From JANQMY01 sp965228775 (GTDB lineage Bacteria; Pseudomonadota; Alphaproteobacteria; JANQMY01): DNA of 64,000 bases. The notes under the pieces were generated by a model. That model saw only the letters and a list, made by a program, of their open reading frames with translations. It was not told where the DNA came from and ran no database searches. Within the stretch, counting starts at the first letter, position 1. Every line of letters begins with the position of its first letter. The DNA lies in the NCBI GenBank assembly GCA_965228775.1, contig OZ245840.1, positions 1,922,001 to 1,986,000 on the forward strand, written 5' to 3'. The translations under genes and the position numbers were made by a program. Below, piece after piece: positions 8,254 to 17,346 of the stretch.

Positions 8254-9828
8254 TTAAATAGATAGGTCGCCAACAACCTTCGCACGCACACGCACAGCAC
8301 CGCCCGGCACATAAGCCAAGGGTGTTTCCTCAATATCGACAGTGCGGATTGTGTCAGCGCTCGCGCCGGCCTGAACCGCTTTGCGATGTGCATCTTGCAC
8401 AGCCTCTTCCAAGGCTTGATCGCGCCCAATGTCGTCAAAAGAAAAGACTTTGTCTGTTTCCCCACCGATCTGCGCGATCGCAGCCCCTATCGCGTTAGCA
8501 ACACTGGCATTTTTTTCCGTAATGGTTTTAGCAACACCGGCAATCTCCTGACCGATCAGTACGACACCACCCCCCACAAGAACCAGCGGCGTCGGATCAC
8601 CATGGGTCTTGACCCGATCTATTCCATCTGCGACCAGCCGATGAATTTCTTCAACCGCCATTTTGATAAGGCTTTTATCCAGGTGCTTAATTTTGGACGG
8701 ATCACCAACACGAGCGTAACCGGCAGCGACCGCAATGTCTGTCGCGGTCAATGTGTTCCCACCAAACACAAGGGCTTCCGAAGCGATCTTGTATCCAACC
8801 GAAGTTGGACCAATTGATACACCTGCTCCATCTGGGACCACTGTTGAGCCACCACCCAATCCGATTGCCAAAATATCCGGCATCCGAAAATTAGTTCGCA
8901 CACCGCCAATATCGGAGTTGATCGAAGATTCTCTTGGAAACCCGCCCTTGAGCACACCGATATCTGTCGTTGTGCCGCCAATATCTGCGACGATCGCGTC
9001 CTCAACCCCGGACAGATACGCCGCGCCGCGCATGCTATTGGTTGGCCCCGACGCAAATGTAAGCACCGGATATTTTCCAACCAAGTCCGCATTCATCAGG
9101 GTGCCGTCATTTTGCGATATATAGAATGGTGCTTTGATACCGGCATTTGCCAAGGCTGTTTTGAAAGCCTCCACCACACCAACAGCAACATCCACAAGCG
9201 CTGCATTCAAGATGCCTGCGTTCTCGCGTTCCAGAAGACCAATGCGGCCAATGCGAGACGACAGGGTAACTGATGCATCAGGCAACTCATTCCGCAGAAT
9301 TTCTGCCGCTCTATTTTCCATCTGGTCGTTCACCGGGGCGAAAACTGCCGAGACAGCAATACTGCGCAGGTTTTTTGCTTTGAAAGATCTTGCGGCAGCG
9401 TAGACACTCTTCTCATCGAGGTCCGCACTGACGCTGCCATCATATTGATAGGCGCCCCGAACCATGACGCCATGGTCTCCAATTTTCTCAACCAGCGCAG
9501 ATGGCCAGTCAGTTAGCGGCGGAATCGCCTTTGCGGCGGGCAGCCCTATCCGCAAAACACCGGTTTGGGACAAATTGCGCCGCTGAACCAACGCATTGGT
9601 AAAATGCGTCGTCCCAATCATCACAGCCGCAATGCGGCGCGCGTTTATTTTTGAGCTTTCCAGAACAGCGCGGATGGCATTCTCCACGCCATCGCTGATG
9701 TTTTCCGTGGTCGGACGCTTGCAGGACGCCAACAGTTTGGCACCATCCAAAAGCACGGCGTCAGTGTTGGTGCCACCAACGTCAACCCCGATACGCAACC
9801 GTTTTCTAAGCTGTTTTCTGCCGAACAA
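8254..9828 (-). CDS. Hydantoinase/oxoprolinase A-type ATPase subunit
   Basis: This is a 524-residue member of the HyuA/oxoprolinase family, which couples ATP hydrolysis to opening of hydantoin or oxoproline rings. The actin-like phosphate loop reads GVDVGGTNTDAVLLDG near residue 13. The second loop reads AIVADIGGTTTDIGVLKGG, and ALGLGGGST-like glycines follow. It is shorter than full HyuA (about 690), as is usual for the form paired with DUF917. No HyuB-like subunit is present. The start is TTG at 9826-9828 behind the strong site GGGGAGGGG; no ATG lies upstream of the conserved region. First gene of the operon with DUF917 and the TonB receptor. Substrate unknown. Confidence 0.83.
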   Translation of the reverse strand: MFGRKQLRKRLRIGVDVGGTNTDAVLLDGAKLLASCKRPTTENISDGVENAIRAVLESSKINARRIAAVMIGTTHFTNALVQRRNLSQTGVLRIGLPAAKAIPPLTDWPSALVEKIGDHGVMVRGAYQYDGSVSADLDEKSVYAAARSFKAKNLRSIAVSAVFAPVNDQMENRAAEILRNELPDASVTLSSRIGRIGLLERENAGILNAALVDVAVGVVEAFKTALANAGIKAPFYISQNDGTLMNADLVGKYPVLTFASGPTNSMRGAAYLSGVEDAIVADIGGTTTDIGVLKGGFPRESSINSDIGGVRTNFRMPDILAIGLGGGSTVVPDGAGVSIGPTSVGYKIASEALVFGGNTLTATDIAVAAGYARVGDPSKIKHLDKSLIKMAVEEIHRLVADGIDRVKTHGDPTPLVLVGGGVVLIGQEIAGVAKTITEKNASVANAIGAAIAQIGGETDKVFSFDDIGRDQALEEAVQDAHRKAVQAGASADTIRTVDIEETPLAYVPGGAVRVRAKVVGDLSI

Positions 9829-9964
9829 CTTTACCCCTCCCCAACCGGTCGGACGAGCAACCGGCTAAGTGTACATTCTCGGCTATGGTGTCGCCTGTAC
9901 AGTTATGTTGTTGGGTAGGAGCAGTGGGCGGTAGGTAGCAATGTTTGTCAGCACCAAATCGGCG

Positions 9965-9982
9965 ACTACTAATGTTAGTAGT
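9965..9982. promoter_or_regulatory. Perfect 18-bp palindrome in the promoter gap of the hydantoinase operon
   Basis: ACTACTAA TG TTAGTAGT is a perfect inverted repeat, 137 bases upstream of the hydantoinase start codon and 30 bases after the stop of the LuxR-type regulator. The spacing suits an activator site, and the adjacent LAL regulator is the natural candidate to bind it. Nothing else in the 183-base gap is striking except two TGTACA hexamers near 9870 and 9897. Confidence 0.5.
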
Positions 9983-10011
9983 TTCGGCGAAGCCCGATTG
10001 GCCGGCCAAGC

Positions 10012-12696
10012 CTATGAATCGGCTTCCTCTACCAGAATGCCCAAGCGTTCCGCGCGCTGAACCGCATCCAATCGATTATGCGCGTTCAACTTGGCATAGA
10101 TCTTTTTGAGGTGGTATCGCACCGTATGCTCCGTGATGCCGATCTGTAGGCCAATTTCCTTGTCTGTCAGCCCCCTCGAAAGTTCGGTCAAAACCGCCCG
10201 TTCTTTCTCTGACAACAAGTCTTCATTGTGACCGCCACGCGCAATTGTGCTGCTGGAGATATCGGACAGGCACCTTGTGAGCGCGTTATATTCGTCCGCC
10301 ACCATCAATGATCCCAAACGTTGTCTGATTTTTGGCGCCGCAAACGCAACCGCCCGGGTGAAACGGTCCACGGACAAGATTTCGTTTAAGGACTTCGCAT
10401 GCCGGTCAAACTGATCTTTGGGAGCCGCCGCCGCCAGCAATGCACTCAAGCGAGAAGCCGCCCTCATGTTTCCGCGCTGCAGAAAAGAGTCCCGCAAAGA
10501 CACCATTGGCTCAACATCAATCTGCTGAGTGCCATGCAGTGCCCAAACCAGGTAAGCTTCGGCCTTCGCTTCGATCAAACGCCAATGAACAGATACGTTT
10601 TCAGATGGCTGATAGCGCCCGAAATCTTCAACAAATCTGTTATCTCCGTGTACGTCCATAGGATGGCCGGCTTGAGCTCGAAAGATTAAGCGTTGGGCGC
10701 GGCAAATTTCAGCCAAGTGTTGTATGTTGTTTTGTTCAGCAAAACTGACTGCTGTCTCAAGGGTGTGAAAAGCCTCTTTAACACGCCCTGAAAAATATAA
10801 TTTTTCGGAGAGTGTTCTGTAGGCTGCTGAATAGATATCGATCCATCCTTCATTTTTCAGCAAGCTGGTTGCAACGTTGGTCAACCGCGCAAGATTGTTC
10901 GTGTCCATAGGCGCACGATCATGCTCGAACTCGAAATGCAGGATATCGTGAATTGTCTTAATGCCATCATCATAGGAAAGATTACGGCGGATCATCTTGC
11001 CAGATTCTGTGAAGCTGGTGTTTGCCGCCAACTTGTTGCCTTCAAGCCCCATAATCATCGCAATATGAAGATGGATGTACACCTCGCCATACATAGATCC
11101 GAGCTGTTTGAACGTCCGGATCGCATCTTTGGCAGCGATGCGTGCTTGTCCGAAGTCCTGAGATTGATGGGCCGCCATACACTCAATCGTGTGCAAGAAA
11201 GCCTGAAATTCGACCGGCGTGGGTTCCTGGCGCCCTATATATTCCTTTATCGCCGAGACATCCTCTCTTCGCAACAACTCGCCACGGTAAGGCGCTAGCA
11301 GACATTTGCCGAAAAGATAGCTCATCTGAACATCTTCTCCGCGCCATTCCCCATTTTTTTGCTTTTCGGCCAGCCGGTCGATAAGCCTGCGGGAATCTTC
11401 CGGACGGCCCGACTTCATAAAAATCAACGCGCGCATGCAAGTTGCAATGGGGCTTTCCAGCACCATGTCTTCAGAAAGGTATTTGTCGATGGCACGAAAT
11501 TCAATGAGGCCTTCCCGCAGCCAAAGCGCTATCCCGCCCGTATTGTTCAAAACATCTGCAACCAATGCCCGATCGTCAGTTCTGACGGCATGTTTTACAG
11601 CTCGCACATGATTCCCATGCTGAGAAAACCAAAGAGCCGCCTTTCTTTCCATGGCGGAGTACTCAAGCGGTTTCATTTCCTGAAAGCGATGCCTCAAATA
11701 GGAACGCATCATCGGATGCAAACGAAAGCCTTCCACTTCATCAGATAGCGGAGCGATAAAGGCTTCCAGGTTTTGCAGCTCTTGGAAAATTCGTTCTTGA
11801 CCTGATTCAAAAACAATATCTTTCGCAAGCGATATGGTTACTTCCTCAAACAGCGAGACCCTATAGAGAAGGAAGCGTATTTCATCGCTGACACGCGACA
11901 GAATCTTCTGCTCAAAATATTCTGTAATTGTTGTGTCGGCGTAGCTCGTCTTATCTATGTGGCGAATATCGAAAGTCCCCATATCAGACGCTGACAATAG
12001 TAAGCGAACCAGAACGGGCCAACCTTCGGTACTCGCTTCAAGTCTTGTTAAGTGACGGCGGGAAAGCCGTTTCTCCCAGAGCTTTTCAATTTCGAGCCGG
12101 GAAAATCGAAGGTCCTGCGCTTCAATCCGTGTCACCATACTGCGATGGTCATAGTCGACGGTGCTTATCGAGGCAGCCTCGCGGCTGGCAATAACCAAGG
12201 TCGCATTTTCAGGCAGCCGTCGAAGCAGAAGCGGCATGAGGCCTGTGGTAACGGGTTTCGTTAGGCGCTCGAAATCATCAATAACAATGACAACCTCTTT
12301 CGACGACCGCTCAACACTCGCCAAAACCTGGAAGACCGCTTGTATTCTGTTGGTGTCGGAAGAAAACTCAAAATCTAGAAGGCCAGATCCGAGCATCTCA
12401 ATACCAGCCAGGTGGCACGCATATGCTAAGTAGGCAACGAAGGTGTCCGCGTCATCATCTTCATCAGCGGATACCCACGGGACGGTCTTCCCGCTGTCTA
12501 GAAGCGCACTGCGCCATTCACTCAATAAGCAGCTTTTGCCGTAGCCCCCCGGAGCTTCCAGGATGATTAGTCCACCGCCCATACCTTCATTCAGCTTACG
12601 AACCAACTCCGGTCTGCGGATAGTTGAAGTTAGTTGCCGCGGCGGCGTCACCTTAGACCTCAGCAGCCATGGTGCAATGTCAAACTTTTCGGTCAT
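10012..12696 (-). CDS. MalT-like (LAL) LuxR-family transcriptional activator
   Basis: This is an 894-residue ATP-dependent signal-transducing activator. The Walker A motif APGGYGKS spans residues 48-55 and the Walker B is VVIVIDDFERL. A winged-helix and long helical-repeat region follow, as in MalT and other STAND ATPases. The C-terminal LuxR helix-turn-helix reads GLTDKEIGLQIGITEHTV and HLKKIYAKLNAHNR. Such regulators oligomerise with ATP and an inducer, then activate catabolic operons. The start is ATG 12694-12696, which removes five residues from a TTG alternative. It lies immediately upstream of, and in the same direction as, the hydantoinase-DUF917-TonB receptor operon and probably controls it. 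Confidence 0.88.
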   Translation of the reverse strand: MTEKFDIAPWLLRSKVTPPRQLTSTIRRPELVRKLNEGMGGGLIILEAPGGYGKSCLLSEWRSALLDSGKTVPWVSADEDDDADTFVAYLAYACHLAGIEMLGSGLLDFEFSSDTNRIQAVFQVLASVERSSKEVVIVIDDFERLTKPVTTGLMPLLLRRLPENATLVIASREAASISTVDYDHRSMVTRIEAQDLRFSRLEIEKLWEKRLSRRHLTRLEASTEGWPVLVRLLLSASDMGTFDIRHIDKTSYADTTITEYFEQKILSRVSDEIRFLLYRVSLFEEVTISLAKDIVFESGQERIFQELQNLEAFIAPLSDEVEGFRLHPMMRSYLRHRFQEMKPLEYSAMERKAALWFSQHGNHVRAVKHAVRTDDRALVADVLNNTGGIALWLREGLIEFRAIDKYLSEDMVLESPIATCMRALIFMKSGRPEDSRRLIDRLAEKQKNGEWRGEDVQMSYLFGKCLLAPYRGELLRREDVSAIKEYIGRQEPTPVEFQAFLHTIECMAAHQSQDFGQARIAAKDAIRTFKQLGSMYGEVYIHLHIAMIMGLEGNKLAANTSFTESGKMIRRNLSYDDGIKTIHDILHFEFEHDRAPMDTNNLARLTNVATSLLKNEGWIDIYSAAYRTLSEKLYFSGRVKEAFHTLETAVSFAEQNNIQHLAEICRAQRLIFRAQAGHPMDVHGDNRFVEDFGRYQPSENVSVHWRLIEAKAEAYLVWALHGTQQIDVEPMVSLRDSFLQRGNMRAASRLSALLAAAAPKDQFDRHAKSLNEILSVDRFTRAVAFAAPKIRQRLGSLMVADEYNALTRCLSDISSSTIARGGHNEDLLSEKERAVLTELSRGLTDKEIGLQIGITEHTVRYHLKKIYAKLNAHNRLDAVQRAERLGILVEEADS

Positions 12697-13421
12697 CAGA
12701 TACAGCCCCAATCAACTAGCGGCACAGATGGGCACTATAATCAGAACACGATTGACAGCGCCAGTTCGCAGCTTGCTTCCTTATTTTGAAAACGCCGCGA
12801 TTGCTGTGCAACGGGCAGGAGAGCGACAGCAGACGCCAAATGACTTCTTGTTGGGATATCCTCCGAAGGCAGAGCTTGGGAATTCGACGGCTCCAGATCT
12901 AACTTTCGGCTTGGCACGCAAAGGGGCCGTTCGGATCTGGACACCAAATAGCATCCATCCGCGAGAAGCAGATGCTTGAAAACCGCTCTCGCCAATTCGG
13001 CAATCGACCTCACCATTTGGCCCGCCAAATAGGCGGATTTGACGTGGCCCGGGTTCCCCCCTAAAGTCCGACCCATGATGCACGGAAACGATGGCACAAA
13101 TGGCCAAGTCTTAGGCCTGCGACTTATCGGCCCGGCGCGCTGAAGCGCCGGGAATGCCCGTTCTTGCCCGTTTCAATCACTGTTTCCATCTTTGTGCACC
13201 AGGTATTTTCTCATGACATTCGGCATCATGACTTTCGGTCCAATATCGCTGTGGAGCTCGTTTCCGGCACCGCGTGTCGCAGTGCGCCTAACGACGCGAC
13301 TTATGCACGGCCATCGGTTCTAAGCGGCGACCGGTGGCGGCACGTGGCCCGCGTTTACACATCAGTAACCAAACGCAAAGGAATTCCAGCGATAACGCTG
13401 TGAAAGAAGGATTGAGATTCC
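12697..13421. other. 725-base gap between the LAL regulator and leuA
   Basis: No convincing gene was found; overlapping open frames on both strands lack ribosome sites and family features. It must hold the divergent promoters of both neighbours. A strong hairpin, CCCGGCGC GCTGAA GCGCCGGG, lies at 13131-13152. It is followed by a short frame from 13155 (20 codons, MPVLARFNHCFHL...) without a run of leucines, so an attenuator of the classical type is not supported. Confidence 0.5.
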
Positions 13422-15107
13422 ATGTCTGACACACCATTCATGCCGGTTCATAAGTACCGGCCCTTCGAACCGATTGATTTGCCCGACCGCCAATGGCCGT
13501 CAAACCAGATCACCAAATGTCCGATCTGGTGTTCGGTCGATTTGCGCGACGGCAACCAAGCGCTGATCGAGCCCATGGGGCCCGAGCGCAAGCTGCGCAT
13601 GTTCAAAACGCTCGTGAACATGGGCTTCAAGGAAATTGAAGTGGGCTTCCCCAGCGCGTCGGACACCGATTTCGCATTCGTCCGCCAGATCATCGAGGAA
13701 GGGCTGATCCCGGACGATGTGACCATCCAGGTGCTCACCCAATCGCGCGAGGAACTGATCCGCCGCACCTTCGACGCCGTGGCGGGATCGAAACGCGCGA
13801 TCATTCATGTGTACAACTCCACCTCCACCACGCAGCGCCGGGTGGTGTTCAACCAGGACCGGCAAGGCATCAAGCAAATCGCGCTGGATGGCGCACAGCT
13901 GATCGAAGAACTGAAGCCCACCGTGCCGGAAACGCAGATCGTGCACGAATATTCGCCCGAAAGCTTTACGCAGACGGAACTGGATTTCGCGCTGGATGTG
14001 TGTGAAGGCGTGATGGAAATCTGGAAACCGACGCCGGACAACCCCACCATCATCAACCTGCCCGCCACGGTGGAAGTGGCCACACCCAATATGTATGCGG
14101 ATCAAATCGAATGGATGCACCGCAATTTCTCAAAGCGGGATTGCGTGATCCTGTCCTTGCATCCGCATAACGACCGGGGCACCGGCGTTGCTGCGGCGGA
14201 GATGGGCTTGATGGCCGGTGCCGACCGCATTGAAGGCACCCTGTTCGGCAATGGCGAACGCACGGGCAATGTGGATGTGATCACGCTGGCCATGAACATG
14301 GTGAGCCAGGGCCTGGACTCGAAGCTCGACATGCGCAATATGCGCGACCTGCGCGCCACCGCCGAATATTGCAATCAGCTGCCGGTGCATCCGCGTCACC
14401 CTTATGGCGGCGATTTGGTGTTCACGGCTTTCTCCGGCTCGCACCAGGACGCGATCAACAAAGGCCTCAAGGCCATGAAAACGTCCAACAGCGACCAATG
14501 GGATGTACCTTATCTGCCCATCGACCCGAATGATGTGGGGGCAAGCTATGAGGCGGTTATCCGCATCAACAGCCAATCGGGCAAGGGCGGCATTGCCTAC
14601 ATCATGGAAACCGAATTCGGCGTGCAAATGCCCCGCGCCTTGCAGATCGAATTCAGCCGGGTCGTTCAAGAGATTTCCGACGACACGGGGGAAGAACAGC
14701 GCCCGGACGACATATGGCAGGCCTTCGAGAAAGAATATCTCGATGCGGACAGTCCTTATGCATTCGTCACCCATCAGACCCGGGCCGACACCCATGCAAC
14801 GGAACGGCGCCTGCTCACCGCCACCATGAAGAAAGACGGCAGTGACATCACCATTGAAGGCAGCGGCAATGGCCCGATTGATGCCTTTGTGGACGCCCTT
14901 GGCAAGGAGATCGGCCAAGAGGTGAAGGTCTACAGCTATTCGGAACATTCCGTTGGCGGAGGATCCGATGCCAGCGCTATCGCCTTCGTGGAAACGTCTG
15001 TGGGCGACACGCGGCTTTACGGCATTGGCCAGCACCCGAACATCGTGGCGGCCTCTCTGGTGGCCATCACCTGTGCGGTCAACCGCGCGCTCAAGGGGCG
15101 GGTTTGA
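13422..15107 (+). CDS. leuA: 2-isopropylmalate synthase
   Basis: LeuA condenses acetyl-CoA with 2-oxoisovalerate, the first committed step of leucine synthesis. The 561 residues fit the second LeuA type, which is longer and begins with a distinctive segment, VHKYRPFEPIDLPDRQWP. The metal-binding and catalytic motif is DLRDGNQAL, followed by LHPHNDRGTG and GNGERTGNVD in the TIM barrel. The C-terminal regulatory domain contains EHSVGGGSDASAIAFVE. The ATG is preceded by AGAAGGATTGAG. It stands alone and ends at a strong hairpin shared with the convergent pst operon. Feedback inhibition by leucine is expected from the family. Confidence 0.95.
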   Translation: MSDTPFMPVHKYRPFEPIDLPDRQWPSNQITKCPIWCSVDLRDGNQALIEPMGPERKLRMFKTLVNMGFKEIEVGFPSASDTDFAFVRQIIEEGLIPDDVTIQVLTQSREELIRRTFDAVAGSKRAIIHVYNSTSTTQRRVVFNQDRQGIKQIALDGAQLIEELKPTVPETQIVHEYSPESFTQTELDFALDVCEGVMEIWKPTPDNPTIINLPATVEVATPNMYADQIEWMHRNFSKRDCVILSLHPHNDRGTGVAAAEMGLMAGADRIEGTLFGNGERTGNVDVITLAMNMVSQGLDSKLDMRNMRDLRATAEYCNQLPVHPRHPYGGDLVFTAFSGSHQDAINKGLKAMKTSNSDQWDVPYLPIDPNDVGASYEAVIRINSQSGKGGIAYIMETEFGVQMPRALQIEFSRVVQEISDDTGEEQRPDDIWQAFEKEYLDADSPYAFVTHQTRADTHATERRLLTATMKKDGSDITIEGSGNGPIDAFVDALGKEIGQEVKVYSYSEHSVGGGSDASAIAFVETSVGDTRLYGIGQHPNIVAASLVAITCAVNRALKGRV

Positions 15108-15115
15108 TTTGGCGA

Positions 15116-15164
15116 GCTAAGCCATCCCACTCCCCCAAAGTCTGACATTGGGGGAGTGGGATGG
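15116..15164. terminator. Long perfect hairpin between leuA and pstB (repeat family A)
   Basis: CCATCCCACTCCCCCAA (15122-15138) and its exact reverse complement at 15148-15164 form a 17-bp stem with a 9-base loop. It sits between two convergent genes and could stop transcription from both sides, although no T tract follows. The 23 bases 15116-15138 recur with one difference at 28047-28069, so this is also a dispersed repeat. Confidence 0.75.
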
Positions 15165-15188
15165 AACAGCAGTCCATCAAAATAGAGC

Positions 15189-16040
15189 CTACCCGAACAT
15201 GCCTTCGATGAAATGCTTGGTGCGTTTGTCTTCGGGATTGGTAAAGATATCTTCCGTCGCGCCCACTTCCACAAGCTCTCCCAAATAGAAGAACGCCGTG
15301 CGGTCGGCGATCCGGTGGGCCTGTTCCAAACTGTGGGTAATGATCACGATGGCATAACGTTCGGCGAGCTCACCGATAAGATGTTCGATCACCCCGGCAG
15401 CCACGGGGTCCAACGCCGACACCGGTTCGTCCATGAGCAGCACATCGGGACCATTGGCGATCGCCCGCGCGATGCACAAGCGTTGCTGCTGCCCGCCGGA
15501 CAGGCCAGTGCCCGAATGATCTAGAATATCTTTCACCTCTTCCCACAATCCGGCCCGGCGCAGGCTTTTTTCCACAAGGTCATCCAAATCCGACTTACGA
15601 TCATAAAGCCCATGAAGCCGCGGGCCGAAGGCCACATTGTCATAGATCGATTTGGGGAACGGATTGGGCGCCTGCGCCACCATGCCCACCCGTGAGCGGA
15701 TCAGCACCGGATCGATGTTGGGGTCGTAGATGTCGTTGCCTTCCAACAATACATCACCGGTGATGCGCGCACCGTCCACCGTATCGTTCATGCGGTTGAG
15801 ACAGCGCAGGAAGGTGGACTTTCCGCATCCGGACGGCCCCATCAACGCGAGCACCTCACGGTTATTCACATTGATGGACACATCCTTGAGAGCGTGAAAA
15901 TCTTCGTAATAGACATTCACGTTTTGGCACACCATCTTGGCGTCATGACCGCTGCCTGCGGAGGGTCCGGCCCCCTGCGTGCGTACAGGCGCGGCCTTGG
16001 CTTTGGCGGATTTCGGGGAAGCAAAAAGGCTCTGCATCAT
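15189..16040 (-). CDS. pstB: Phosphate ABC transporter ATP-binding protein
   Basis: PstB powers high-affinity phosphate import at the inner membrane. The Walker A motif GPSGCGKST, the signature LSGGQQQR, and the Walker B VLLMDEP are all present, and the family-specific end reads EDIFTNPEDKRTKHFIEG. The 283 residues include an N-terminal extension of about 30 residues (SAKAKAAPVRTQGAGP) not present in the E. coli protein. It starts 4 bases after pstA ends, so it is the last gene of pstC-pstA-pstB. A phoU gene, usually next, is absent: a convergent hairpin follows instead. Confidence 0.95.
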   Translation of the reverse strand: MMQSLFASPKSAKAKAAPVRTQGAGPSAGSGHDAKMVCQNVNVYYEDFHALKDVSINVNNREVLALMGPSGCGKSTFLRCLNRMNDTVDGARITGDVLLEGNDIYDPNIDPVLIRSRVGMVAQAPNPFPKSIYDNVAFGPRLHGLYDRKSDLDDLVEKSLRRAGLWEEVKDILDHSGTGLSGGQQQRLCIARAIANGPDVLLMDEPVSALDPVAAGVIEHLIGELAERYAIVIITHSLEQAHRIADRTAFFYLGELVEVGATEDIFTNPEDKRTKHFIEGMFG

Positions 16041-16044
16041 CTCA

Positions 16045-17346
16045 TCACCATTTGTGTTGGAAGCGGTTGCGCAAATAGATCGCGAGGCTGTTCATGAGCA
16101 CGAGCAAAACAAGCAGCACCATAATGGCGGCCGCCGTTTTCTCGGCAAAGGCCCGTTCGGGACTGGTGGACCAGGTGTAAATCTGCACCGGCAAAGGTGC
16201 CGCAGGGTCGAGCACACCGGCGGGCGTGTCCACCATGAAGGCGACCATGCCGATCATTAGCAAAGGCGCGGTTTCGCCCAAAGCTTCCGCCATGCTGATG
16301 ATCGTGCCGGTCAGAATGCCAGGCATGGCGGACGGCAATACCACATGAGTCACCGTTTGCAGTTTCGAGGCGCCCAACTCCAGCGCCCCTTCCCTTAAGG
16401 ATGGCGGCACCGCGGCAATAGCGGCCCGCGCCGCAATGATAATCGTCGGCAAGGTGAGCAAGCTCAACGCCAATCCGCCCACCAAAGGGGTCGACCGGGG
16501 CATGCCGAACAGACGGATGAACACCGCCAGCGCCAGCAAACCGAAAACAATGGACGGGACCGCCGCCAGGTTTCGAATGTTGACGTCGATAAACTCCGTC
16601 CACCAATTTTTCGGCGCAAACTCCTCCAGGTAAATCGCCGCGGCAACGCCCAGGGGCAGCGACACCACCAAAGTGACGATCAACATAAGGATCGAGCCCA
16701 CCACGGCGCCGAAGATGCCCGCGATTTCCGGTTCGCGGCTATCATTCCCGAACAGGAACATGGAATTGAAACGGCCGTCGAGCCAGCCTTGCGTTTCCAA
16801 GCGTTCGAGCCAGGCGAGCTGACGTTCATTGATCAAGCGCTCGTCTTCCGGCACGTCGCGGGGGGCGAACCCTTTGACCACAATGTCGATGTCGTCGGAC
16901 GCGGGCAGCCAGAACTCCGTGATCGTGCCGATCAGGGCCGGGTTTTTCAGCACTTCTTGCTGAACGAAGTAACTGGCTGACGGGGTCACCATCGCCATCA
17001 TGTCGCGGCGCGCCCGCCGGCTGTCGGCGTCCCCTAGCCGCACCTCCAGACCTTGCCGCACCAGCGCGCGGAAATTCGCCGCACGAATGGTTTTTTGAAA
17101 ACTTTCCTCGCCCGCCCTGAGATCATCTCCCGTTAGGTCGATGGGCACGGAAATCTGGGTTTGGGTGAAGGCAGTATAGCCTTGCGCGCTGATCGATATG
17201 AACAGCACCAGCAGCATGCCGGTGGCCAACGTGATCGCCGTCACCCCGAAGGTTTTGAGGCGGCGTTCCGCGCCCCGGCGGCGCTTTACGGCGCGGCGAA
17301 ATTTTTCCGATGTGAACACATCGTCCGTATCGTATTTGCTAGTCAT
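16045..17346 (-). CDS. pstA: Phosphate ABC transporter permease PstA, long form
   Basis: PstA is one of the two membrane channel subunits of the phosphate importer. At 433 residues it is much longer than the 296-residue E. coli form. The extra N-terminal part, with one membrane helix and a periplasmic stretch (to about residue 200), is the DUF3333 domain found in alphaproteobacteria. The permease core carries the EAA-like segment ELGASKLQTVTHVVLPSAMPGI. It overlaps the end of pstC by 8 bases, which indicates translational coupling. Confidence 0.92.
   Translation of the reverse strand: MTSKYDTDDVFTSEKFRRAVKRRRGAERRLKTFGVTAITLATGMLLVLFISISAQGYTAFTQTQISVPIDLTGDDLRAGEESFQKTIRAANFRALVRQGLEVRLGDADSRRARRDMMAMVTPSASYFVQQEVLKNPALIGTITEFWLPASDDIDIVVKGFAPRDVPEDERLINERQLAWLERLETQGWLDGRFNSMFLFGNDSREPEIAGIFGAVVGSILMLIVTLVVSLPLGVAAAIYLEEFAPKNWWTEFIDVNIRNLAAVPSIVFGLLALAVFIRLFGMPRSTPLVGGLALSLLTLPTIIIAARAAIAAVPPSLREGALELGASKLQTVTHVVLPSAMPGILTGTIISMAEALGETAPLLMIGMVAFMVDTPAGVLDPAAPLPVQIYTWSTSPERAFAEKTAAAIMVLLVLLVLMNSLAIYLRNRFQHKW

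Noticed and set aside
12741..13107. Two overlapping minus-strand frames before leuA
   Set aside because: No ribosome site or recognisable domain; they overlap each other in different frames.
13131..13214. Leucine attenuator ahead of leuA
   Set aside because: A strong hairpin and a 20-codon frame exist, but the peptide has no leucine run and no alternative pairing was evident.
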